Of a stretch of 64,000 nt of DNA, positions 1-10,112 are shown piece by piece. This DNA is from Symbiodinium natans. Its lineage: Eukaryota; Sar; Dinophyceae; Suessiales; Symbiodiniaceae. Within the stretch, counting starts at the first letter, position 1, and each line of letters opens with the position of its first letter. Below the pieces are notes generated by a model. The model made no database searches. It worked only from the letters and a program-made list of their open reading frames with translations, and had not been told where the DNA came from. The stretch covers positions 693,001-757,000 of the forward strand of contig CAJNDS010002313.1 of assembly GCA_905221605.1 (NCBI GenBank), read 5' to 3'. The position numbers were made by a program, and so were the translations under genes.

Positions 1-323
1 AGGTTTGTAAGGGACCCTGTATACAAATACATACTATGTTTATGCTGTGGGCCTCGCATGCAAGGTTGCATGACCCTCGGGCGGCAAAGCCGGGAAAGCG
101 TTGTAAAGCCCTACTCGAATCCCCAAATCCGGACACCTGAATGAACATCACTTCACCAACTCAAAGTGAAGTTAGTCCTGAAATGCAATCCTGTAATATG
201 GAAGTGTTCAAGGCTTCGGGGTTTTGGGGTCTAGCAGCTGCATGCAACTTTGAGTTCGATGTCTTGAAGCTGTCGCATCGGAGAGGCTGGGTGCCTGGAA
301 CCTAACAACCTCTTATGTCTCAT

Positions 324-429
324 ATGGGTGGTTGCCAAAATTTATGATCCCTTTTGGGGGTGCCCTAGTATTAGGTGCAGTATTATACTAGGGATCCAAA
401 AAGGGACCATAACTTTGACAACCACCCAT
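324..429. mobile_element. Palindromic MITE with perfect 9-bp target duplication
   Basis: A 106-bp element is almost one long inverted repeat. The left arm starts ATGGGTGGTTGCCAAAATTT and the right arm ends in its near complement CAACCACCCAT. It is flanked on both sides by ATGTCTCAT (315-323 and 430-438), a perfect 9-bp duplication. A 9-bp duplication with long terminal inverted repeats is typical of Mutator-like elements, so a MULE-derived MITE is the best guess. It has no coding capacity. The intact flanks suggest a fairly recent insertion. Confidence 0.88.
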
Positions 430-438
430 ATGTCTCAT

Positions 439-2580
439 GCACCAGTGCTGTCAATCATTGACAAACAGGTGCCAGTACCCAAAACACTGCGTTCTGGCAT
501 AGACGGTCGGGGTGAAACTACACCCCATGCAATGCTTCCATTGCTGCTGCCTTCTTGGACATCCCAAACAAGTTTCTGTTTTGCCTGAGACATTGAATGT
601 GGAAGCTGCTGCCCTAAAATGTTAAAGCTGTAGGACTACTCAAAACATGAACTGTTGAACTATGAATCCTCCAAGAACTCTTGCAACTCTATTGTGCGAG
701 GAGCACAACTTAAGACTGCATCATGATGTTTCACGATGTTTCACGTACAAAATCTCAATCAGACCAGAGCACATCGGCGATATGTCGCTTTAGAGAGAGG
801 ATCTTCATGTCCCGAGTAAATAGGACCCCACCCGAAATAGTCAGAAGCAACGTGTCTCTGTGCACTCTGGGCACAGTTCAACTCCAGCATGTAGTGGGAT
901 GCCGAGGACACTGGCACGACCGAGGCAGACCAGGTCCTCTTCGATGCGGCGACTGAGGCCCGATTCCCTTGTTGAGAGGCTTGGGAACTAAACCCTAAAC
1001 CCCTTTCGGGTTTGGGCAGGTTGTTCGGAGCACCATACCGCGGAGGTTACAAGCCCGGTGTCACTCCCGGTTGCGCGAGTCCCCCAGAAAATGCTTCAGA
1101 TCTGGATTGTTATAGTAATCGAAATACTATTGCAAATGTAATACCATGGAGAGAATCAATGTTAAAGCCTATTGTGAAACATCACAATTCTGTTATCGTT
1201 CAGTCCGCCTATCGGAGCAAGCTTTCGGAACCTGGGATTCCTATGGTGGCATACAGTGGCACTAAAGTCTCAGCCCATCAAGACGCAGGCGAACACTCCC
1301 AGCGATGACACGAGGGATGACGACCTGCAGGAGGCTTCGGGAGAGTAGGGCTGAGATTTGTCCATGCATCGTGTGCTTGCGGCCCCAATGGGCCTCGCTT
1401 CGCAGAAAGCCTGAAACCACTTATGTGACGAGGTGGACGCAACAGACGGACAGCTCGGGCCGGCACGAGGACCTTGCATCAGGCGACGTAACAAGCAGCC
1501 CCTGTCTTTGAAGCCTTGGGGAACAACACCCCATGTTACCTCTGAGACCTCTGAGACCCTACCAACCCTGAGTCCTGAGAGGCATTGTTTGTGGCAGCTT
1601 CTTGTTGCGGCTCAGCGCCAGGACTCGCGCTTCCAGTCCTGGGCTCCACCCGCTTGCCTTTCAACGTGCGCAGCTCAAATAGTTTGGGGGGTGTATGGTT
1701 TAGGGTTGAGGGGTGGTTCTGTGTCTGGCCTTGTTCGGAGAACAGGTGCCACACATCCAGGCGAGCAAAAGGGTTGAAGGGTCCACGCCCAGCCGACTCC
1801 TCCAGACCGGATGCAAGAGGGCTCTGGATTTTCAGGAGTGCAGGTGTAGGTATTTTAGGGCGCAGGGCTTCCGATTTTGTGGATTCATGCAGTGATTGCT
1901 TGTGATAATCTTGGGGATGGTCGTATCGGGAGCTGCAAACCATCCCTGGACCAGGAAACTGAAATCCCTTTGCCAGCTACCCGATGCACCTGATGTGTGG
2001 ATGATGTGGGTCACAGCTTTTTGTCTTCGGAGCGATCTTTGGCGTGGACTAGCGTTCTATTCCCCACCTGGCCTGTTCTGGTCGAAAGCAACTCATGTCA
2101 AGTGTTGCATATGTTAACAGACACCAACAATACCAATGCGTCCAAGTTGATGTTTTTCGGTTAGGTGTCTTGTGAGCGTTTGTGTTGCTGATCGGGCATC
2201 GCATGAACGTGGGCCAAATGGGCCAAGTAAACCTCACGACTCCACGAAGCCACAGGCCCTGGCAGCTGCAAAGTACTGCTGTCAGATGGCCAGCCTCAAG
2301 CTCAGCACCAGAAGCAAGCATGCGCGGTCACCAACTCCCAGCCCCCCTGGGAATTGGGAATTGAAACTCTTGAAGTTCATGATTGTTTTCGGATGTAAGG
2401 CTCAGGGATCGGTCCAGGCTTATTGCTGAGAAGAGTGGAACAAAGGGACCAAAGAAGGGGTGCAGGGTCGCCGGGTCACTCTCAAGTAGAAGCCTAAGTC
2501 CTGGCAATCTCCTGGCACCCGCTAACGCCAAATCTCCACCAGCGGAGCCTCATGAGTCACACTCAGCACAGCCCTGGGTC
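439..2580. other. No supported gene
   Basis: Only short unrelated ORFs occur here, without family resemblance. A short CCCTAAA pair lies near 988. I see nothing else that can be supported. Confidence 0.5.
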
Positions 2581-2583
2581 CTC

Positions 2584-2660
2584 CCTAAACCCTAAACCCT
2601 AAACCCCAAACCCTAAACCCTAAACCCTAAACCCTAAACCCTAAACCCTAAACCCTAAAT
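2584..2660 (-). repeat. Telomere-type array (CCCTAAA)n upstream of an exon candidate
   Basis: About ten tandem CCCTAAA units. The array ends 14 nt before the AG that precedes the exon candidate at 2675. Together with the TTTAGGG array at 2758 it brackets that segment in inverted orientation. Confidence 0.9.
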
Positions 2661-2674
2661 CCCCTTCTATGTAG

Positions 2675-2757
2675 GCCGCGGTGGCCTCGAGTCGACCAGC
2701 GTCCCGCCGCAGCTGCGTCGGCTGATGTGGCCCGTCGTGGGAAGCCGTGGGAATCCG
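2675..2757 (+). CDS. Exon candidate between inverted telomeric arrays
   Basis: An 83-nt GC-rich segment with a clean reading frame (…GGLESTSVPPQLRRLMWP…) sits between TATGTAG (acceptor AG at 2673-2674) and GTTTAGGG (donor GT at 2758-2759). The composition contrasts sharply with the surrounding repeats. The product is unknown. It is 2.5 kb upstream of the PDI signal-peptide exon and more likely belongs to another gene. The call rests on frame, codon character and splice-like borders only. Confidence 0.4.
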
Positions 2758-2803
2758 GTTTAGGGTTTAGGGTTTAGGGTTTAGGGTTTAGGGTTTAGGG
2801 TTT
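2758..2803 (+). repeat. Telomere-type array (TTTAGGG)n starting at a donor-like GT
   Basis: Six to seven TTTAGGG units directly after the exon candidate. The first GTTTAGGG would provide the GT donor. Confidence 0.9.
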
Positions 2804-3093
2804 ATGGAGTCTGTGAAAATCAGAGCTTGGGTTTTGCTTTTGGTTCAGGCTTCTTTTTTTACTAGCAAGAGCTCAGGAAACCTTTGGGTGTGCAGAAAGG
2901 GCTGGGTTGAGGCATTTTATGAGATTTTTTGCTTTTTGAGTTGGGGATCCTCGTGCTCATCTACTGTCAGCCTTTCAAGGAAGAAAAAAGCCCATGCAGG
3001 CAAAACTGCGGTCGGGAGGCGAGAAATCATAGACTCGCGGGCCTGATTTCTGTCATTCCTCCCATCTTCACAGATGCTCAGGTTTGTGGGGTC

Positions 3094-3128
3094 TTTTTTT
3101 TTTTTTTTTTGGGGGGGGGGGGGGGGGG
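3094..3128. repeat. T17-G18 homopolymer junction
   Basis: A run of 17 T is followed without interruption by a run of 18 G. The same arrangement recurs at 10583-10603 and 29553-29598. Confidence 0.9.
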
Positions 3129-3480
3129 CACAAATCGTAACATGATGTGTCTATCTGAGCTCGGTTTGAGCCTGCTTTCTGTGAGTCGGAAGTCGATTTA
3201 GGGCAGTCGATGAACCTCGTGGTGCGTTTGGGGGCTTGGGCTAGTTATAGGAGTAGGGTCGACCGTCTCCCGCAAGGGTGTCGCCATGAAGTTCGACAAA
3301 TGCAGCTGAGGTACCTTCGATGGCTGGGCGCGCACCCCTCAGCCTGGATCAGCCCAGAATCCCTTAAGATCAGCCACTAGAAGAGCTAGGAGTATGGGAA
3401 ACTAGGCGGCGCGCAATGCAATGTGAGTTGTAGGGCACGCAGGTCAGAAGTGAAACTAGAACCTTTTGCGTCGCGTTCTT

Positions 3481-3702
3481 TTCCAAGGCAGACAGCAAGA
3501 AAGAAGAGAAACAGAGAGAGAGGGAGCGGGACCATGAGCCCTGGAAGAAGGAAGGAAGGAGGGAAGGAGGGAAGGAGGGATGAGCGAGAGAGAGGGAGAG
3601 AGAGCCCAGCAGAGAAGAAGAAGAAGAAAAAGAAGGAGAAGGAGAAGGAGAAGGAGAAGGAGAAGGAGAAGGAGAAGGAGAAGGAGAAGGAGAAGATCCA
3701 GA
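3481..3702 (+). repeat. Purine-rich tract with (GGAGAA)n microsatellite
   Basis: An almost pure purine stretch; 3612-3694 is AAG/GGAGAA tandem repeat. Long ORFs on both strands here (Lys/Glu/Arg or Leu/Ser runs) come from the repeat and are not taken as genes. Confidence 0.88.
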
Positions 3703-3709
3703 GCAGATG

Positions 3710-5259
3710 GAGAGCCTGGTGCCCTTTGCCACGCGCTTGAGCGCTGCACCCAGGTCCTTCGGGGGCAGACTCCCAGGGAATGGCTCGAAGAGTTGAGGCA
3801 GGTCGTTCGACCACGTAGGGGAGCTTGCAGAGTAATAACCCTACGAACCCGAAACCCGAATAACCCCTAAGCCCAAGTGTAAGCGCTTAAACACAACGCG
3901 TGAGAGCTTTTGCATTAGCATTCTTGCCAAGCTTTGCGTCGGCCGTCAGGAGTAACATCTCAAGCTGCGTGGTTGAGGACAGTGTTGGGCAAACTGAGAC
4001 GAAGCTTCGGGAGCCCTCCTAACCCGCAAGCCCTTAAGGGGCTCCAGGAGCGCACTTCCCTTACCTAGCCCCCAACACCGACATCCACCGAATTCTCTGA
4101 GAGAAAACGGGGGGGCGCCCCCTTGAACTCGCCCTGCGACACCTATTCCTGAGTCGAAGCCTTGCTCCATCTTCAGGCCGCGCCGAGTTGGGGGCTCAGA
4201 AACCTCCGTTCGCGTAGTCCTGAGAAAGGTTCGGAGGAGGCGGATTCACGGAAAAGTGAGGCGTTGCAAGCCAGAACCGTCCTAGGCCTCATTCCCGAAC
4301 AACCGAAGTCCCACCTTGATAGCAGTGGTCCGCGGGAGTAGGTGTGAGATGTCCACGGGTTCTCGGCTTCGGGGACGCTGTGAAGCAGTTAATGCAGTGC
4401 TGCGCACTTCTGGCAGGCATCCTAGCCTAAATCCCAAGCATGTTCAATGAAACACGGACAGAATCCTCATAGGCATCCCTTAAATTTAAACCTTCAAGCC
4501 CGTTGCGAGCGTGAGCAAGGCAGAGTTCTTCAGACTGGCACGACAGGCTTGGTTGATACTCATCTCTGAAGTAGGCCGAAACCTCCTCGACACGGGAGGT
4601 TCATGGCTTCAGGTGCTTTAGGGCCTTAAGGGCTCAAGAGTCATCTTATCGTCTCTTCGTGCTGCTTCAACTCTCCGGCTACAGGCTGCTATTCAAGCTT
4701 TCTTCTTGCCGAACTCAGGGTCCTGAGAGGTTTTTGTGGGAGCAGGCTATGTCGGACATATGTCGCCCCAGGTTTGGACTCTTCAGAAGGTCTCAATATT
4801 GAACACAGCAAAAGAAATGACACTCTTCACACTTTTTCCTGCATTTAGGCCCCTGGAGCCGAGTTCCCAAACGGCGATTCCAACAGTTTTGGCTCAAATG
4901 TTTAACGGCCCATGAGATCGCGGGCCCTTGAAATGCGGCCACTAGGCCGGGCGGGTGGGGAGAGCGGGACATCTCGAGACACAATCTGAATCTGTAGCTT
5001 TATGCTGGTTTGCTGCACTTCAGTGGATTCTAAGCACGCATTCCTTTTTTAGGCGACCCTCGGATTCTGCACGCCATGTGGGGTCCCCAGGCCACATAAG
5101 CCCTGAACCTACCCCCGAGCTGGGCTAGTCAGGTGAAACAGCTGGGCAGGTTCCTAAGCGAAAGGCAAGGGAGACATCATTGTTTTCCATACTCTTATGC
5201 CGCCCTGTATCAACTCAATTTAATGAATTGGGTCCCCATTGGGTTCGGCTGCTCTTGAG
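3710..5259. other. PDI: No supported gene; expected to hold the PDI 5' end
   Basis: The first PDI exon, with the start codon and any trans-splice acceptor, should lie here or just below. One possibility is ATG at 5197 with a GT donor at 5207, giving Met-Pro-Pro before the hydrophobic exon, but this is weak. TTTTGGCTCAA at 4887-4897 matches the 3' part of the dinoflagellate spliced leader. Nothing else is recognisable. Confidence 0.3.
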
Positions 5260-5322
5260 GTTTTTGCCTCATCGCGGCCTGGGCAGCAGTTGGACGGGCT
5301 GATGATGTGGTGACGCTGACGG
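5260..5322 (+). CDS. PDI: PDI exon: signal peptide and start of a domain
   Basis: Acceptor AG is at 5258-5259. The frame reads FCLIAAWAAVGRADDVVTLT, a hydrophobic signal-peptide core with likely cleavage after GRA, then the first strand of the thioredoxin fold. The likely GC donor is at 5323. Its phase (1) does not fit the next exon (phase 0), so this junction is not solved; a missing microexon or an unusual site is possible. Confidence 0.6.
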
Positions 5323-8300
5323 GCGCGCCACGTGGCAGAAGAGGGATTGGGCGTCGAGCTTCGAATTCAGTGGCTTTAAGCCTTTCAGGTTCTACGGGGT
5401 TTGGAGTTTCGGAGTTCGGGAGCAAGGTCTTGGGCTTTGGAGCTAGTTTTTGGGTGGAAATTTCCATGCCGAGCCGAGGGATTTCGAGCTGCACTTGAAG
5501 GACACTGGCTGCAGCTGCTGCGTCGATCCTGCTGGTTTCATCTGTTTTCAATCTATTCCAACCAAGCATGACAGTCCTCTTGGGCATGACCCAACCCCAG
5601 ACAGTCCTCTCTTGAGCCGGTGGAAAATCGGGCCTCTTGGACGTGTGGGTGCCAAGATTCGGGTTGTTCCGCCATTCATTTTCACAAGGGGCTTTTGTGT
5701 GTGCCGACGCAACCTTCGCAGGACAACAAGTACGTCCTCGCAGAATTCTATGCCCCCTGGTGCGGTCATTGCATCTTCACCGCAAGAAGGAAGCTCTGGC
5801 ATGCACGCGGCCAGAAAACCCTAACAGACCCAAAGTCCTCCGAAGTCCTGAGCAGGTAAGAAGCTGGCGCCCGAATATGCCCCTTGTCCTGCAAAAGGAA
5901 AAACACGTCTTAAGGAAGTGTGCTTGGAGGTTTAGGGAGGTTGGGAGGGCTTGCAGAAGGCTTAAGGCCTGAAGTGGTTATCATTGGGACCCATTGTTTA
6001 GAGCGGGTTTGGTCTGATGCCTGGGGAGCTGTCCGAAAACTCCGCCCCATAGTCATCGAGGGCGCGGGTGTGCTTGGGTTGGGGAGTTTAGGGTTGCGAG
6101 TTTTCTGTGTGCAGGGCATCATGTGACTCATACCTTAAATATCATGTCAACCCTGAGCACCCTAGTGACCCTAACCCAATCTGGCCCCTGTGCCCCAGTA
6201 ACCCTGATCAAAGAGATGCCAAGGTCAGTGTGAAATGGGGGTTTCCGAACTGAGGGGTACAGTTTTGGGGTCCTGATTATAAAGGGAATCTTACTATTGG
6301 GGACCTAAATTGGGGGTCCCTGATTTTCGTGAGCCCCCAAATAGTACCAATGGGCAGCTCCGCAGGAGAAGGCGGCACAAGCCTTGAAATACTCAGGAGA
6401 AGTGGGAGTTGGGGGCTCGCAGGGTTTAGGGTTTACGAGTTGGCACTCCCCACCAGCCCAGATGGAAAAAGGGTTTTCGAGTTTTGGGTCTAGGGTTTAT
6501 AGGGAGAGAGGGTTTAGGGGGCTCGCAGGGTTTAGGTCTTAGATTCGGAGAGTTTGCACCCCTCGCAGTTGAAAGCATGAGGTTCGAACCCGCCCACCCG
6601 AAATCTATCACGGACATTTTTGCTGCGCCACGAATATCACATCCCCCATACTGTATCTGCACTGATGATGTATTATGACTCGGGCCGAGCTAGAATTTGA
6701 ATGCCAGGGGAAGGTGAGTGTGGGAACCTACCTTCTTCCCATTCCCGTCCGCGCAAGGACCCTAAACCCTAAACCCTAAAACCTAAACCCTAAACCCTAA
6801 ACCCTCAACCCTCAACCCTATAACCCTAAACCCTATAAGCCTATAACCCTATAACCCTATAACCCTGTAAACCCTAAACCCTTATGATTTCGGGGTTGTT
6901 CAGGGCATCGACGTCGAACAGTCCCGGAGTGTATGGACCCTCGGTCTTGAACCCTATAATTCATATGGGCTGGTGGTCTCTTTAAGCAGGGATGGTGTCT
7001 TATCGCTTCTTATTAGGGTATAGAGGCTATATTAAGGTATAAGGGTAGCAGATAAGAGGCCACTGGCCTTTGTAACCTGAATTCCTTCCAGTCCTGCAGG
7101 GCTGGTTGGTTATGTGTGCTATGGTTGACGCTGAAGGCTGAAGTTGGGCCAATCGAAGACATGGGTGAATCAATTGACCTTTCTGGTCTCGGGGTTCAAT
7201 CGTGTGAGAAGTCGATTCCCTGCATGAGGCAACATGACATCAACAACAACTAAGGGCTCACCATGGGCTCCAGGCCCCTAAATTATGATAAATTATGGGG
7301 GTTTCCGAAATAGGGGTACCCTTGTCGGGGTCCTGATTAGAAGGGAATCCTACTATTTGGGGTCTATATAATATATGGGGTCCCTTGTTCAACCCCATGG
7401 CCCATATCCCAGACCGCACCGGCAATGGGCGCCTTACTTTCCAGGAGTCTCCCTGGCCAAAGTGGATGCCACGGAGGATTGCAGGGTTGCGGTGCCCGTG
7501 AAAAAGCATGCCTGGGACCCTCTTTAACTTTTTTTGAGATGTACCTACTAGTCAAGGGTAATGACTACTAAACTATACGTAAATAGACCCCTCCTTGCCC
7601 TTCCCTGAACTTCTTCAGACTTTGGTGTGTGCGAAGTATGTCAACATAATCTAACAAGCTGGGATGCAGCACTTGTCGTGGGAGGAACTCTCAAAAAACC
7701 AGAGCAGAGGCTAGACGTGACATCCTCGGCTTCAATTTCAGCAGGCCATTGAACCCTCTAGCCGGCCTTGGCATCGAAGAAGCCCAAGAATGATCGAAAT
7801 CAGAGCTTTGCTTCTAGGCATCAGGGCTAGCGGCTAGACACAGGGACGCTTGGCGCTTGCAGACTACGAGGAGAAAGACCTGGCAAAGAAGTACGATGTG
7901 AAAGGGCTGCTTGGGAATGCAAATGAGAAGCCGACGTGAGCAGGGGCGCCTAAACATAGAGGTTTAGGGTTTAGGGTTTAGGGTTTAGGGTTTAGGGTTC
8001 TATGACTACCCCCACTGTGGATGCTCTCTTTGCCCATGGAAAGCAACCCTCCCCGTGTGCCGACAGAGGTTTCCAACCCTGATCTGGTTCGAAGAAGGGG
8101 TGCAGATGGAGTACACTGGTGGGCGTACCACACAGACCATCATCGATTGGGCCTCATCAATGCCTCTCGGCTGCAGTGGTGGTGCCCCTGCCAAGCCATA
8201 TGAGTATGGGACGTGGTTACAGGCGAATTGTAATTTGGAAGATCCTGGGGTCCTCCAGCATAACGGATTTGGTCAGTCCGGGCAGGCCCTGGAATCAGCT

Positions 8301-10081
8301 GATCGTAGGTAATAGACGTGTCAGGAGTTTCCAACAAATATGGTTTCGCAGATCTTGAGAAGTTCACGGACCTGCGGCCTGCAGCGAGTATATGCCAAAG
8401 CTGTTGGACGTCTCCCGAAGCCCGAAAACTAGAAGTTCATGAAGCCTCATATGCAAGCACACTCACATCAGAGTGCCCCTGAACAGCAAAAGCGAGCCTG
8501 TCCCCAACTTCACACTTGTCGCCGAACAGCTTGCCCTAGCAGCCTACAACCACACAGAAACCCTGTTTATGGTTTTGGTTCAAGCATTCGGGCTTCATCT
8601 CTGTGCAACAGTGGTCTCGGAGCCATGTCAAGTCGCCTTCTTGTGTCGGCTGTGCTGGCCTGCGTGGCCTTCACTGCCACCCGGTTCGTCGCTTTCGTGA
8701 CTGCCCCAGTCACGGCCACCCACAGCCCTCCGCTCCGCCACAGTGCGGTGGCGCTGGCAGCCAGAGGCGGCGGCGAGTATGACGTCAGCGATGCGGACAT
8801 CCAGACTTTCTACCAATCGCTGCTGACGGGAACCGGCGGCGACCCGCCCAAGGGCACCGTGCTCTCCGAGCTGGTTGTGAAGTTCTTCCATGGTGAGTTC
8901 ACGCCCCAGGGCTTCAAGCGCTACTCCGGCCTGTGGAAGGGCCCACCCCCCGGCAACATCGGGAAGAAGGACATTGCTGTGGGAGTGCAAGGCTTGGTCG
9001 CGCAGATGAAGAACCCGATGTTCGTCACCAAGGGAGGCGTCGGCTACGGTGTCGATGAGACTCAGAAGGTCGAGGATGATGGCAAGGGCTGGGTCTGGCT
9101 TGCTGCAGAAATGAGTCCGGGAGGTCTGGCTCTGGAGCTTTTCAAGTCCGTCCCATACGGCAAGCGTGCCCTCCTCGTGGCGCAGCAGAGCAACGTGGAC
9201 GAGCTCTTCAGCAAGGTGAACTGGGACGTTGCCCTTGCAAACATCGAGAAGACCTTCGGAGGGCCACAGATCAAGCAGCGCTAAGCTGCCTTCTCCGTTT
9301 ATTTAAGCAAAGGCGAAAGCAGAGCTCTATCTCTTTCGACGGGATCGGCCCATAGATGCGAGAGTTCTGCATGCTCGCCGTCAAGCGACGCAATGCACTT
9401 TTCAAAGCGCAATGCAAATTTCTCGACGGATATGCTAGGCGGTGTATGCAAAGATGGGGCCGGATTGTGGTTTGCGGGGGTTTTAGTTTGGGTGCTGAAT
9501 GTGAATGAGAGGTGTTGTCATGATGCGCCATTCTGACCGTAGCCAGCCTGGCCCTAAAAGCATTGGCCAGCTAGGCGGGTGGAACAAGACATAGATCCCA
9601 TAAACTTTATAAACCCTGCAGAGCCTGACACAAAACACGAAACCTCATAAACCCTGCAAAAAACACGAGAGCCCCCAGAAGCCCCTAAACCGGCCCGAAG
9701 ATCCGGACTCCTGAGCTGGGGGGTTAAGCCCAAAACCCCTTACGACAAGGGATCTACGATTCTTACCCTAAACCCCCTCATGAGGACTGGTAGTGGTAAT
9801 TCATAGTACCCTAAACCCCCCTGAAGGACTGTTAGTAGTAAGGGGGGAACATCCCAAGATCGACGACTTGAAAGGACCGGGCCAGCAGTCCTGGAAAACA
9901 CCGACCCAGCGCCGCCGGGAGCCGAGCGCCCTCGCGTGGTGCTCCAGGCGATGGACTGTTTTTTGGAGTTTTCTTTTAAAGGGCTTAGGGTTAGGGATGT
10001 TTTATAGGGGTTGGAGTTTAGGGATGGACTGATTTGGGGGTGTTATATATATGATTCAGCCCCGGCGGGCCCCCCCCCCCT

Positions 10082-10112
<31 letters not shown>

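Noticed and set aside
3370-3870. Overlapping ORFs on both strands with long Lys/Glu, Arg or Leu/Ser runs
   Set aside because: They follow the (GGAGAA)n tract in every frame; low-complexity translation without domains.
6575-6600. tRNA-like GGTTCGAACCC (T-loop/B-box)
   Set aside because: No matching acceptor, D or anticodon arms on either strand.
9533-9545. ACCGTAGCCA, like the 5' part of the spliced leader
   Set aside because: Not followed by TTTTGGCTCAAG and lies 3' of the nested gene; a short chance match.
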